Shown in pieces: positions 9,532 through 20,346 of a stretch of 64,000 nt of DNA. A model generated the notes under the pieces. It was not told the origin of the DNA. It saw only the letters and a program-made list of their open reading frames with translations, and ran no database searches. This DNA comes from Notamacropus eugenii (taxonomy: Eukaryota > Chordata > Mammalia > Diprotodontia > Macropodidae), in contig NC_092878.1 of assembly GCF_028372415.1 (NCBI RefSeq), forward strand, positions 139,954,804-140,018,803, read 5' to 3'. Each line of letters opens with the position of its first letter. The first letter of the stretch is position 1. A program made the translations under genes and the position numbers.

Positions 9532-9668
9532 CACTAGAAACATGAAAAGGTCAACAGAAAATATAAGTCTTAAGGAACTCATTAAAGCTGAACTGTTTAC
9601 ACTCCTACGCGGAAAGATGTTATTTGTAACTCATGAGATGTTTTTCAGTATTAGAGTAGTTAGAGAGA

Positions 9669-9701
<33 letters not shown>

Positions 9702-9827
9702 TATAAATACATACATAGGTACATATATATGTATATATGTAGGTGTCTATGGGTAGGTATGTATGTGCATATTATATATATGTAGGTATATATGTGTACA
9801 TTGTGCAAGTGTGAGTGTATTTACCTA

Positions 9828-9862
<35 letters not shown>
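9669..9862 (+). repeat. (CA)n / (TATG)n / (GT)n compound microsatellite in HAL1
   Basis: A (CA) run at about 9670-9699, irregular ATGT/TATA units, and a (GT) run at about 9831-9861. It sits at the same place in the element as the CA runs of copies B, F and J. Confidence 0.9.
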
Positions 9863-10835
9863 ATAGACAGAGGGCACAGGGTGAGCTGAATATGACAAAA
9901 ATTAAAACAAAATTTACAGTTGAATAGAATATACTAGGAGTAAGAGAAAGGTAGAATGTAGCAAGTCATCTCACATAAAAGAGGGATGAAAGAGTTTTTA
10001 TAACGGAGGGGAAGTGGGGAGAGATGAAAGGAAATAATTGAGCCTTGCTCTCATGGAATTTGGCTGAAGGAGGGAGCAAGACACACTCAACTGCATATGG
10101 AAATCTCTTTTACCCTGCAGAAAAGCAAGGGAAAAGGGGACTGGAGAGAGAAGATAGTAGAAGGGACAACAAATTAGGGAAAGGGATAATCAGAAGCAAA
10201 AAGTACTGTAGGAAGACAAGTCAAGGGAGAGAATGCAATAATTGAAAGGCAGAATAAGACAGAGGGAAATGTGGTTAGTCTTTCACAATATAACTACTAT
10301 GGAAGTGCTTTGCATTGTTACATATGTATGACCTATATTGAATTGCTTTTTTGTTTTTTCAATGAGTGTGGGTAGGGAGGGAGGGAGAGAATATTGAACT
10401 CAAAGCTTTAGGAATGGATGCTAAACATTGTTTTAACATGCAGCTGGAGATAAAGGTGTACAGACAATGGAGTACAGAAATCCATTTTTCCTTACAGGAA
10501 AATAGAGGAGAAGGGCAATGGAAGAAGGGTGAGTAATAGAAGGGAGGACAGACTAGAGGAAGGGGTGGATGGAGCACATGCTGTCCTGGGGTGGGGGGTG
10601 AGGAGAGGTGGGGAGAAAATTTTGAATTCAAATTCTTGTGGAAGTGAATGTTAAGAACTGAAAAAACATAATATAATAGAGAGAAAAAAAGCTTTAGAGT
10701 AAAATGATGTATACCTTTGCATCTGTTACTGCCACTACTTGATTCTCTACCATTCAAAAATAGGCATATTTTCTTTGTTTTAATTTATTTTTTTTTATTA
10801 TTTTATTTGTTTTCAATGTTTTACAAACACTTCCA

Positions 10836-11449
10836 TGCCAGGCCTAGAGGCCTGAGGGCTACCCGAGTCTTCTTACCTTACCTCTCGCAGGTATTCGGCT
10901 GGCCAAACCGGATAGTCGTATGAGAGAAGAGACCTCCCAGAGTCGAACAAGGGTTAAGCTTTTATTCAGGGTTCTGGTTACAAGTGCAGGGGAATTCTTC
11001 CTTAGGAGGGAGCGAAGAATCTCCCAAGGAGGCAAAGATCTTACAATAAGAGATTGGAAGCAGAAGTGTAAGTGGGGAGAGAGGGGGAGGGAAGAGCGAA
11101 GAGAGGGAAAGGGAGGAGAGGCCTTCTGTCGGTCAGGGCCCCTCCCGAGCTAAGAGCGCTTTCAGGCTTTCCTGATCCTAATTAAGCTCTCCAGCCGCAT
11201 AGTTTGCACCTGAATACCGTGCCTGTTAGATAACAATAGGTGTGCCCAGATCCAGGACAATCTCGAGGGCGGGGAGAGCTCTCTCCCATCACGTTTCTCA
11301 CGGGAAGAGGTAGAAATACACGAGATAGCTCGGTTCACCTCGATTCCCAGCCGTTTCCTGGGGGGCCTCGTGAGAACTCTAAGATTTAGAAGTTCCCACC
11401 TTTACCCGCCCGAGACTGTCCACATGGAATTGAGCTTCCATCCCCAGCA
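10836..11449 (-). mobile_element. Solo LTR of an endogenous retrovirus (class II-like)
   Basis: The 614-bp block begins TG and ends CA and is flanked by a perfect 6-bp repeat 'cttcca' (10830-10835 and 11450-11455). It splits an L1 3' UTR that reads on at both sides. On the minus strand an AATAAA signal (10961-10966) is followed by 'agcttaacccttgttcgact' and a U5-like CpG-containing end. Six-base duplications are typical of class II (betaretrovirus-like) elements. No internal viral genes or primer-binding site are present, as expected after LTR-LTR recombination. Retained CpGs suggest it is fairly young. The short plus-strand open frames inside it are not genes. Confidence 0.85.
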
Positions 11450-12239
11450 CTTCCATATATCTTAGAATTTTTCCCTCCCTCCCCCACCTTCCCCCCTACC
11501 TCCCCACTCTCTCCCTGAGGTGGCATACAATTTTATATAGGTTCTACACCTACATTCCTATTAAATACATTTTTACCTTAGCCATGTTGCATAGAAGAAT
11601 TAAAATGAATGAGAGAAATCACATAGCAAAACAAAACGTAATACAAAAGGAAATGATCTTCTTCATTCTGTAATCCAATTCCGTAGTTCTTTCTCTGGAT
11701 GTGGAAGGCATTTTGCCTCAAGAGACCATTAGGAATTTTTTAAGTCTTTGCATTGCAGTGAAGTACTAAGTCTACCAGAAAAATTCCTCTCACACAGTGG
11801 TTGAGGCCATGTATAAATTTCTCCTGGTTCTGCTCCTTTCACTCAGCATCAGTTCATTTAAGTCTTTCCAGGCCTATCTGAAGTCTTCCTGTTCATCATT
11901 TCTTACAGCACAATAGTATTCCATTACATTCATATGCCACAATTTATTCAGTCATTCCCCAATTGATGGGCATCTGCTTGATGTCTAGTTTTTGGCCACC
12001 TCAAAGAGAGCTACTATAATTTTTTTTGTACATGTAAGACCTTTTCCCATTTTTATGATCTCTTGGGGATACAGTCCCAGAAGTGGTATTGCTGGGTCAA
12101 AGGGTATGAACATTTTTGTAGCCATTTGGGCATAGCTCCTAATTGCTCTCTAGAATGGTTGGATCAGCTCACAGCTCCACCAACAATGAATTAGTGTTCC
12201 AACTCTCCCACATCCTCTCCAACATTTATCCTCTCCCTA

Positions 12240-13510
12240 TTTTGTCATGTTAGCCAATCTGATAGGTGTGATGTGATATCTCAGAGTTGTTTTGATTTGC
12301 ATATCTCCAATCAGTAGTGATTTAGAGCATTTTTTCATATGACTATAGATAGCTTTAATTTCTCCCTCTGAAAATTGCCTGTTCATATCCTTTGACCATC
12401 TATTAATTGGGGAATGACTTGTATTCTTGTACATTTGACTCAGTTCTCTACATATTTTAGAATTGAGGCCTTTATCACAGACACTAGTTACAAAAATTCT
12501 TTCCCAGTTTTCTGCTTCCCTTCTAATCTTGGTTAAATTTGGTTTGGTTGTGCAAAAACTTTTCAATTTAATTCAGTCAAAATTATTCATTTTGCAATTC
12601 CTAATATTTTCTATGTCTTGTTTAGTCAAATTTGTTTTCCATTCAAAGGGAGTGGGTGGAGAGGGAGGGATGAAGAGAAGTTGGAACTCAAAGTTTTAGG
12701 AACAACTGTTGAGTATTGTTCTTCCAACTAGGAAATAAGAAATACAGGTAATGGGGTATAGAAATTTATCTTGCTCTACAGGACAAAAGAGAAGATGGGG
12801 ATAAAGGGAAGGGAGGGATGTTAGAAGGGAGGACAGATTGGTGAGAGGGGTAATTAGAATGCTCGGTGTTTTGGGGTGGGGGGAGGGGAGAAATGGGGAG
12901 AAAATTTGGAACCAAAAATTTTGCGGAAATGAATGTTGAAAACTTAATTAAATAAATTTAAGTACAAAAATTTTTTTTCCACTCTCCATAAATCTGATAA
13001 ATACACTATTCCTTGCTCTACCAATTTGTTTATAGTATCAATCTTTCTGCCTAGATCATGTACCCATTTGGACTTTATTCTTTTGTGTGGTATCAGGCAT
13101 TGCTCTATACCTATTATCTGCCACACTGTTATCCAGTTTCCCCAGCAATTTTTGTCAAACACTGAGTTCTTATCCCAGAAGCTGAGGTCCTTGGATTTAT
13201 CAAACAGTGGATTGCTATATTCATTGACTACTGTGTATTGAGTACCTAAACTATTCCACTGGTCTACCCCTTTGCTTCTTAGTCACTACTGAGTGGTTTT
13301 GATAATTGCTGCTTTATAATACAATTTGAGATCTGGTAGCGCTAGGCCACCTTCCCTAGCCTTTCTTTTCATTAGCTCCCTTTGTATTCTGGACCTTTTG
13401 TTCTTCCAGATGAATCTTGATATTGTTTTTTCTAGCTCTAAAAAATTATCATCTGATAGTTTGATTAGTATGGCACTGAATAAGTAAATTAATTTAGGTA
13501 GAATTGTCAT
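12240..13510 (-). pseudogene. L1 ORF2 C-terminal region, broken
   Basis: Two blocks of the L1 ORF2 protein are readable on the minus strand. The first (13286-13510) gives '[15 protein letters not shown]', '[14 protein letters not shown]' and '[19 protein letters not shown]'. The second (12237-12566) gives 'KWSKDMNRQF'-like and 'MKKCSKSLLIGDMQIKTTLR' sequence. They are separated by the HAL1 fragment and by frame breaks. Endonuclease and the reverse-transcriptase core are missing through 5' truncation. Confidence 0.85.
12642..12967 (+). mobile_element. 5'-truncated HAL1 (copy D) nested in L1 ORF2
   Basis: The last 326 bp of a HAL1, from 'ttcaaagggagtgggtggag' to 'gaatgttgaaaacttaatta' and an A-rich end. 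It is flanked by 'aaatttgttttcca' (12628-12641) and 'aaattttttttcca' (12968-12981), a 14-bp target duplication with one change. The L1 is continuous on both sides, so the HAL1 came later. Confidence 0.88.
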
Positions 13511-13710
13511 TTTTATTATATTTTCTGGGCCTACCCATGAACAACTAATGTTTTTCCACTTACATCTGACTTTATTTGTGTGAAAAGGGTTTCATAATTG
13601 TGTTCATATACTTCCTGGGTTTGTTTCAGCAGGTAGACTCCAAAATATTTTATAACGTCTACCCACACTTTAAATAAGATATCTCTACCTCAAAATAGAC
13701 ATATTTTCTT

Positions 13711-14742
13711 CCTTTTCTTAACCTCCCCCCAAAAAACACCCACCATGGTCTTTGCTTTCCTTCAATAAAAATGTGCGATCTGGATATATAATTTCATAGA
13801 AAATAACGTTCTTACTATCATTCTGAAAGTCAGTCAATAAACATTTATTTAGCACTGACTATGTACCAGAGACGGTGCAAAGGACAATTCCTGCCCTCAA
13901 GGATCTCACAATCTAATGAGAAAGATAATAAAAAAAAACCTAAAAAATCTGACCAGGGTAATTGACCAGAGAATGATAAATACAGCAGGGTGGGAAATGA
14001 TGAAATGGCTACCTTGTACAGTCCTCACAAGTAGAAGATTGACCACTGTCCACTGTCTACTGTCTTCAGTTGGAACTTGGATTGTCCTCCCAGGGGGCAG
14101 TTGAGGGTGTCTAAGAGATATGAGTTTTCAAATTGTTGTGATCTTGTGAAATAATGAGATTCTGGAAGGTATGATGTAGTATAGAGGAGTATAGCCTGGT
14201 GGGAAATGAAAAGGTGGCTACCAAATACACCTGCTATGTTAAAGTTCTTTCTAGAATTCCTCTTCAACTTATATTTGAGTCTAGAACCTGAATGCTGTTT
14301 CCTTATTGCTCATAAAGTATAGATTGTATCTACATTCCAGGAAATTCCTTGAAGAACATGAATGATGATTACATTCTTCCCAATATTCTGCAAAAGTGAC
14401 AGGATGAATGAATTCTGCATGATGTCTAGCAAAAGAATTTCTTCTTGCATCCCACCAGATAGCCTAATTGGGCCACAGCAGTGTTCAAAAGTAACTCTCT
14501 TTAAAGAATTCATGGCTAGTGTGCAAGTGGTTCCTCACAGAATTGGGCATAAATTGTAAATAAGCTGCAGGAGAGGAGGAAAAAGAAGTGTCAGATACAT
14601 AGGAAAGAAGCTGTATTCTTTCGATAGTCCTTTCTGCATTTTAAACACCTATATTCTTTGACTATGATTCCTCTCGTATTTATTTTGAAATCTTGGTTTA
14701 TTTGGGGAGATTTTGATTAAATTCTATGAGATCGATTCTGTG
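13711..14742. other. No gene; MIR3-like SINE remnant and small direct repeat
   Basis: Around 13832-13920 the phrase 'aataaacatttatttagcac' and 'ccctcaaggatctcacaatc' marks an old mammal-wide SINE remnant, plus orientation. A short direct repeat ('ggtgggaaatga', then 'ggctacc') occurs near 13988 and 14198. The rest holds nothing I recognise. Confidence 0.5.
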
Positions 14743-14756
14743 AAAAAGGTGTTTGG

Positions 14757-15721
14757 GGGGCAGAACCAAGATGTCAGAGTGGAAAGACACACCTACTCTA
14801 GCTCTTCCCCAGAGACTATGAAATAACTGTAAAAAATGACTTTAAACAAATTCTAGAGCAGCAGAAGCCACAAAATGACCGAATGAAAGAGATTTCTAGC
14901 CCAAGACAGCCTAGAAGGCCAACAGGAAAGGTCTAGGGCATCAGGCAAGGAGCACAACCCAGCATGCTGCACAGCATAGCAGAGACAGCACCCAGGACAG
15001 GTTTCAGGGTGCCACCAGCAGCAGCAGTTCCCAGATACCTCAACACATTCTGGCCCCACCAGCAGTAGCCACCACAGCTGCTGGGTCCATTTTGGAGACC
15101 TCCACCTAAAGCCCCTGGGGAAATTGAGCTGCTGATCTGGTCTCAGTCCTGAGTAGTAACCCTCAGGTGAAGAAGAGTCCTGGTGTCATGGAGCTGATGG
15201 AGGCTCTGGAAAGGAAATTCTACTTGCAGACCCTGGGCAGAAAAGCTTTGGCAACTCTCAGACCAGAGCACAGGACAGGACAGGAGCAAACTCCTCTCCC
15301 TTGATTGTGCCACCTTGGTGGAACTGAGAACTTACAGGTCCCCAGAGTATACTCTTCTCTTGACAAAGGAGTCAAAAGTCTAGTAACTGGCTTGGAAAAT
15401 GCCCAAAAAAGGGAAAAATAAGACTATAGAAGGTTACGTTCTTGGTGAACAGGTATTTTCTTCCATCCTTTCAGATGAGGAAAAACAATGCTTACAATCA
15501 GAGGAAGGTATAAAAGTCAAGGCTTCTGCATTCAAAACCTCCAAAATAGATATGCAATTATCTCAGGCCATGGCAGAGCTCAAAAAGTGTTTTGAAAATC
15601 AATTAAGAGAGGTGGAGGAAAAATTGAGAAGAGAAATGAGAGTGATGTAAGAAAATCATGAAAAATGACTCGAACTTGCTAAAGCAGACCCCAAAAAAGG
15701 CTAAAGAAAATAACACCTTTA
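14757..15721 (+). mobile_element. HAL1 copy E: complete 5' end, truncated inside ORF1
   Basis: It starts with the normal HAL1 head ('ggggcagaaccaagatg') and ends within ORF1 at 'aacaccttta' plus a few A. The perfect 14-bp duplication 'aaaaaggtgtttgg' (14743-14756 and 15722-15735) proves that the break is the true end of the insertion and not a later deletion. The usual 3' UTR and tail are missing. This is opposite to the common 5' truncation of LINEs. Confidence 0.9.
15399..15721 (+). pseudogene. HAL1 ORF1, N-terminal part (copy E)
   Basis: An ATG matching copy B opens a frame of 83 codons (to 15650) that starts 'MPKKGKNKTIEGYVLGEQ' and contains the start of the coiled coil ('REVEEKLRREMRVM'). 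It ends in a TAA, and the element itself ends 70 bp later. It lacks the RRM and C-terminal domain and cannot make a working ORF1 protein. Confidence 0.8.
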
Positions 15722-15790
15722 AAAAAGGTGTTTGGTTAGCTATCATATAGCAAATGCTTTTGCTATGCTGATGTATACCTGAACTTCTAG

Positions 15791-16048
15791 GGACAGCTAG
15801 GTGGCAACATAGTACATAAAGTATTGAGTCTAGAGTCAGGAAAACTCCTCTTCCTGAGTTCAAATCTAGCCTCATACACTTACTACCTGTGTGATCCTGG
15901 GAAAGTCACTTAACCCTGTTCACTTCAGTTTCCTCATCTGAAAGAAAATAAGCTAGAGAAGAAAATGACAAACCACTCCAGTATCTTTGCCAAGAAAATT
16001 TAAACGTGGTCATGAATGGTTTGACATGACTGAAAAATAACTGAACAT
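15791..16048 (+). mobile_element. tRNA-derived SINE with RTE-like tail
   Basis: A near full-length copy: 'ggacagctaggtggcaacat' head, 'gagttcaaatctagcctcat', 'gaaagtcacttaaccctg', then the tail 'caaaccactccagtatcttt'. The flanks are 'ctgaacttctag' (15779-15790) and 'ctgaacttcgag' (16049-16060). Confidence 0.88.
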
Positions 16049-16060
16049 CTGAACTTCGAG

Positions 16061-16988
16061 TAGATCCATGCCTGATTTGCCAAGGCTTATAGATTTACTT
16101 TAATAGGAAATGGAAATGCCATGTGTTTTACACAGTATCCATCCTGTGCCACTTGAGGGTGGGTGTGGTAATTGCTCTTCCCTTGAACTTTTAGCTCTTG
16201 ACTCAGTGCAGAGGCCCAGAGGATACAGAACATGTCCTGCATACAAGAATAATTAGTTACACCCATAGTTGTAACAAATTATCTTGACTTCTCTTCCTGT
16301 TGTAATATTTCTCTGACCACTTCCTACTATTATCTCCCAGTTTCAACTTCTCAACTTATGTTGGGACACTTTATTCTTATTTAATTTATATAAAAGAACT
16401 TCTTTGTAAAATCTATATCTAGAAAATGAACTATTGTCTCCTGCCTCACATATTTACTAAGCTATGCCATCCATCCTGGGCAAATGATATATTCCTTGTC
16501 CGCCTTCTTTCCAAATGAGAGGACAAGACTTCATGACTCTTAAGGTATCTTCCAGCTTTAGGTCTATGACCCTACAACCTCTATTATTTACTATATAATT
16601 CCAGATTTTTCAGAAGAGGACTCTGTTACTTCAAGAGACTTTTCCTTCAGTCACTCCTCTATTCCACTCACCATAAAAGTGACAGAATATCCCTGCTATT
16701 GGGGAAAAATTGAGGTCAAATTGTTTGCTTTTTAAGTTCAGTTTTTCTTTTTTTTTAAATTGTGGACTTAATTATCAACAAATACTGACATTTCAACATG
16801 CAAAGAATATGTTATGTCATGCAGTTGAGATGTGCACAAGGAACTTAGTGATGTAGACAACGGCACTTTTAGGCATCACTACAATACAGCAGGAGAAACT
16901 AGACCATAAGTACATGAAAAAGGATAATCAAATATGTCACTTTTCCAAACTTTATTTTCCTCAAGGATTAGACTAAGTTATAAGCTAT
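16061..16988. other. No recognised feature
   Basis: Mostly AT-rich sequence with no long frame and no repeat that I can name. It ends in 'taaatttcatatat' (16989-17002), the left duplication of HAL1 copy F. Confidence 0.5.
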
Positions 16989-17679
16989 TAAATTTCATAT
17001 ATATGGGGGGGGGGGAGCCAAGATAGTGGAGTAGAAAGACACACATATGCTAGCTCCAAACCCACAGCACATAAAATACTTGCAAAGAACTCCCAACAAA
17101 TTCTGGAGCAGCAGAAGCCACAGAACAACAAAGTGGAGGAAATTTCTGTTCCAGAAAGCCCTGAAAAATCTATGTGAAAGGTCAGTCGCGAACCAGACCC
17201 AGAGCAGAGCCCAGCCCTGCCTTGGTCACATGGCACAGAGAGGAGCAGATCTGAGCAGGCTTCAGGGACAGAATCTCTAGCTGCCACGCAGCTCCCTCCA
17301 CCCACAGGTGCTAAAGGTTGGTGAGAGGGTCTTTTTGGCTGGGCAAGAGGGGAACAGGGTGTCCCCATAACTCGGGCCCTCTCGGGAGGCAGCAGTGGAG
17401 GCAGCCATGAACAGGGGCTCCCAAAGCAGGCAGGAGATCAGATCCATTGTTGAAGGTCTCCACATAAACCTCCTGAGGGAACTGAGCCTCCTGAAGCATC
17501 CCTGCCCCCACCTGAGCACCTAAACTTAATCTCACACTGAATAGCAGCCCCACCCCCACCCAAAGCCCTAAGGCTGGGAAGCAGCATTTGAATCTCAGAC
17601 CCCAGTTGCTGGCTGGGTGGATCTGGAGGCGAGGTAGGGGTGGAAAGAAAACTCAGAAGTCAAGTAACTGGCTGGGAGA

Positions 17680-18776
17680 ATGCCCAGAAAAGGGAAAAAA
17701 ATAAGACTATAGAAGGTTACTTTCTTGGTGAACAGGTGTCTCCTCCCATCCATTCAGATGAGGAAGAACAATGCTTACCATCAGGGAAAGACATAGAAAT
17801 CAAGGCTTCTGTATCCCAAGCATCTGAAATAAATATTCAATGGGCTCAGGCAATGGAAGAGCTCAAAAAGGATTTTGAAAATCAAGTTAGAGAGGTGGAG
17901 GAAAAGCTGGGAAGAGAAATGAGAGAGATGCAAGAAAGCATGAAAAGCAGGTCAACACCTCTCTAAAGGAGATCCAAAAAAATGCTGAAGAAAATAACAC
18001 CTTGAAAAATAGGCTAACTCAATTGGCAAAAGAGGTTCAAAAAGCCTATGAGGAGAAGAATACTTTCAAAAGCAGAATTAGACAAATGGAAAAGGAGGTT
18101 CAAAAGCTCAATGAAGAAAAAAATTCTTTCAAAATTAGAATGGAACAGATGGAGACTAATGACTTGATGAGAAACCAAGAAATCACAAAACAAAACCAAA
18201 AGAATGAAAAAATGGAAGATAATGTGAAATATCTCATTGGAAAAACAACTGACCTGGAAAACAGATCCAGGAGAGACAATTTAAAAATTATGGGACTACC
18301 TGAAAGCCATGATCAAAAAAAGAGCCTAGACATCATCTTTCATGAAATTATCAAGGAAAACTGCCCTGAGATTCTAGAACCAGAGGGCAAAATAAGTATT
18401 CAAGGAATCCATCTATCACCCTGAAAGAGATCCAAAAAGAGAAACTCCTAGGAACATTGTGGCCAAATTCCAGAGTTCCCAGGTCAAGGAGAAAATATTG
18501 CAAGCAGCTAGAAAGAAACAATTCAAGTATTGTGGAAATACAATCAGGATAACACAAGATCTAGCAGCTTCTACATTAAGGGAATGAAGGGTGTGGAATA
18601 GGATATTCCAGAAGTCAAAGGAACTAGGACGAAAACCAAGAATCACCTACCCATCAAAACTGAGTATAATACTTCAGGGGAAACAATGGTCTTTCAATGA
18701 AATCAAGGACTTTCACACATTCTTGATGAAAAGACCAGAGCTGAAAAGAAAATTTGAATTTCAAACACAAGAATGA
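17680..18776 (+). pseudogene. HAL1 ORF1 with few frameshifts (copy F)
   Basis: The frame is nearly intact, but a one-base loss in the A-run about 20 bases after the ATG, a small loss near 17937 and a shift near 18415 split it into three long pieces (17640-17966, 18002-18424, 18591-18776). The RRM entry reads 'DLENRSRRDNLKIMGLPESH', the common form of this motif. The C terminus is the same as in copy B except for a few residues. It is a recent pseudogene. Confidence 0.85.
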
Positions 18777-18910
18777 AGAGAAGCATGAAAAGGTAAACAG
18801 CAAAGAGAAGTCATAAGGGACTTACTAAAGTTGAACTGTTTACATTCCTACATGGAAAGACAGTATTTGTAACTCTTGAAACCATTCAGTATCTGGGTAC
18901 TGGGTGGGAT

Positions 18911-18945
18911 TACACACACACACACATGCACACGCACACACTCAT
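18911..18945 (+). repeat. (CA)n microsatellite in HAL1 3' UTR
   Basis: A short run of CA with ATG/CG interruptions, at the same element position as in copy B. Confidence 0.8.
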
Positions 18946-19796
18946 AGAGACAGAGTGCACAGAGTGAATTGAAGAGGATGGGATCATATCTTAAAAAAAT
19001 GAAATCAAGCAGTGAGAGAGAAATATATTGGGAGGAGAAAGGGAGAAATGGAATGGGGCAAATTATCTCTCATAAAAGAGGCAAGCAAAAGACTTTTTAG
19101 TGGAGGGAAAAAGAGGGGAGGTGAGAGAAAAACATGAAGTTTATTCTCATCACATTCAACTAAAGGAACGAATAAAATACACGCTTATTTTGGTATGAAA
19201 ACCTATATTACAATACAGGAAAGTGGGGGATAAGGGGATAAGCAGGGTGGGGGGGATGATGGAAGGGAGGGCAATGGGAGGAGGCAGCAATTTGAAGTCA
19301 ACACTCTTGGGGAGGGACAGCGTCAAAAGAGAGAATAGAAGCAATGGGGGGCAGGATAGGATGGAGGGAATTATAGTTAGTCTTATACAACATGACTATT
19401 ATGGAAGTCATTTGCAAAACTACACAAATATGGCCTATATTGAATTGCTTGCCTTCTCAAAGGGAATGGGTGGGGAGGGAGGGATGAAGAGAAGGTGGAA
19501 CTCAAAGTTTTAGGAACAACTGTCCAGTACTGTTCTTGCCACTAGGAAATAAGAAACACAGGTAATGGGGTATAGAAAGTTATCTGGCCCTACAGGACAA
19601 AAGAGAAGATGGGGACAAGGGAAGGGAGGGATGATAGAAGAGAGGGAAGATTGGTGATAGGGGCAATCGGAATGCTTGGTGTTTTGGGGTGGGGGAGGGG
19701 ACAAATGGAGAGAAAATTTGGAACTCAAAATTTTGTGAAAATGAATGTTAAAAGTTAAATAAATTAATTAAAAGATAAAAAATAAATTTCATATAT

Positions 19797-20215
19797 CTGC
19801 AGACACATATGTATATGCACATATACATATGTGTGTATGTATATTATGTACAAATTTAACTACAGGTGCATGTAAATGCATATAAATATAAACATATAGT
19901 ACATTTACATACATACATAATGCACACATACATACATATACACATGCATATAATCATGAGAATCTTTCACTTTTTTTAACTGCCCTGTGATATTATTAGT
20001 ATGGGTAATTCCAAGCTAGGAAGCTCCTTCTATCAGTTCAGGCTGGTTAATATTCTGTCATTTACAGTTGTACGGTTAGTATGTGTAAGAAATGAGACTA
20101 ATTTTGAGCCTGGACCTTTATCCATTATGGCACTGCCTTTAATATTAAAATAATTTGGTTAAAAAAATGATTCACAGGAAGAAACCTATAATGGGCTTAA
20201 TAATATCAATTTATT
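19797..20215. repeat. Low-complexity ATGT/CATA-rich sequence, no gene
   Basis: From 19800 to about 19965 the sequence is alternating purine-pyrimidine (CATA, TATG, ACAT units). The remainder to 20215 is unique AT-rich sequence with no recognised element. Confidence 0.6.
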
Positions 20216-20217
20216 CA

Positions 20218-20310
20218 CAGTGTTCTGTAGCCTCCCATTGCCTATAAAATAAAGTCCAAACTTTTCACTAAGTTTTGACCCATCAAAGTTCTTATTCCAA
20301 TTCCCACTCT
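20218..20310 (+). repeat. L2 LINE remnant
   Basis: 'gtagcctcccattgcctata', 'aataaagtccaaacttttca' and 'aagttcttattccaattccc' follow the order of an L2 3' region on the plus strand. It is short and diverged. Confidence 0.5.
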
Positions 20311-20346
20311 CATAGTTAAGATTAATGTTAAAGTTTAAAGTTAAGT

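Larger units (their letters stand above)
7735..10683 (+). mobile_element. Full-length but decayed HAL1, copy C
   Basis: The copy starts 'ggcggcaaagccaaaatgatag' and ends near 'aagaactgaaaaaacataat'. Flanks 'aaaaaaccttagat' (7720-7733) and 'aaaaaagctttaga' (10684-10697) look like an eroded target duplication. The full order is present: 5' UTR, ORF1 region (about 8457-9531), expanded microsatellite and 3' UTR. More substitutions and frameshifts than in copies B and F make it an older insertion. Confidence 0.85.
10776..13691 (-). mobile_element. 5'-truncated L1, minus strand, with two nested insertions
   Basis: The poly-T at about 10786 is the A tail; the 3' UTR follows (11456-11840), then the ORF2 C-terminal region up to about 13690. 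Flanks 'aaaataggcatattttctt' (10757-10775) and 'aaaatagacatattttctt' (13692-13710) are a 19-bp target duplication with one change. A solo LTR (10836-11449) lies in its 3' UTR and a HAL1 fragment (12642-12967) in its ORF2. Without them the L1 fragment is about 1.95 kb. Confidence 0.88.
17003..19782 (+). mobile_element. Full-length HAL1, copy F
   Basis: The copy begins in a G-run ('ggggggagccaagatagtgg') and ends 'gaatgttaaaagttaaataa' plus an A/T-rich tail. The 14-bp duplication 'taaatttcatatat' (16989-17002 and 19783-19796) is perfect. Its 3' UTR is very close to that of copy B, so the two belong to one subfamily. The 5' UTR has lost most CpGs, and ORF1 carries several small indels. Confidence 0.92.

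Noticed and set aside
10717-11153. Plus-strand frames over the solo LTR
   Set aside because: They lie antisense to the LTR and have no retroviral protein similarity.
13985-14225. Short direct repeat 'ggtgggaaatga...ggctacc' about 210 bp apart
   Set aside because: Too short and too diverged to define an element; may be a chance or local duplication.
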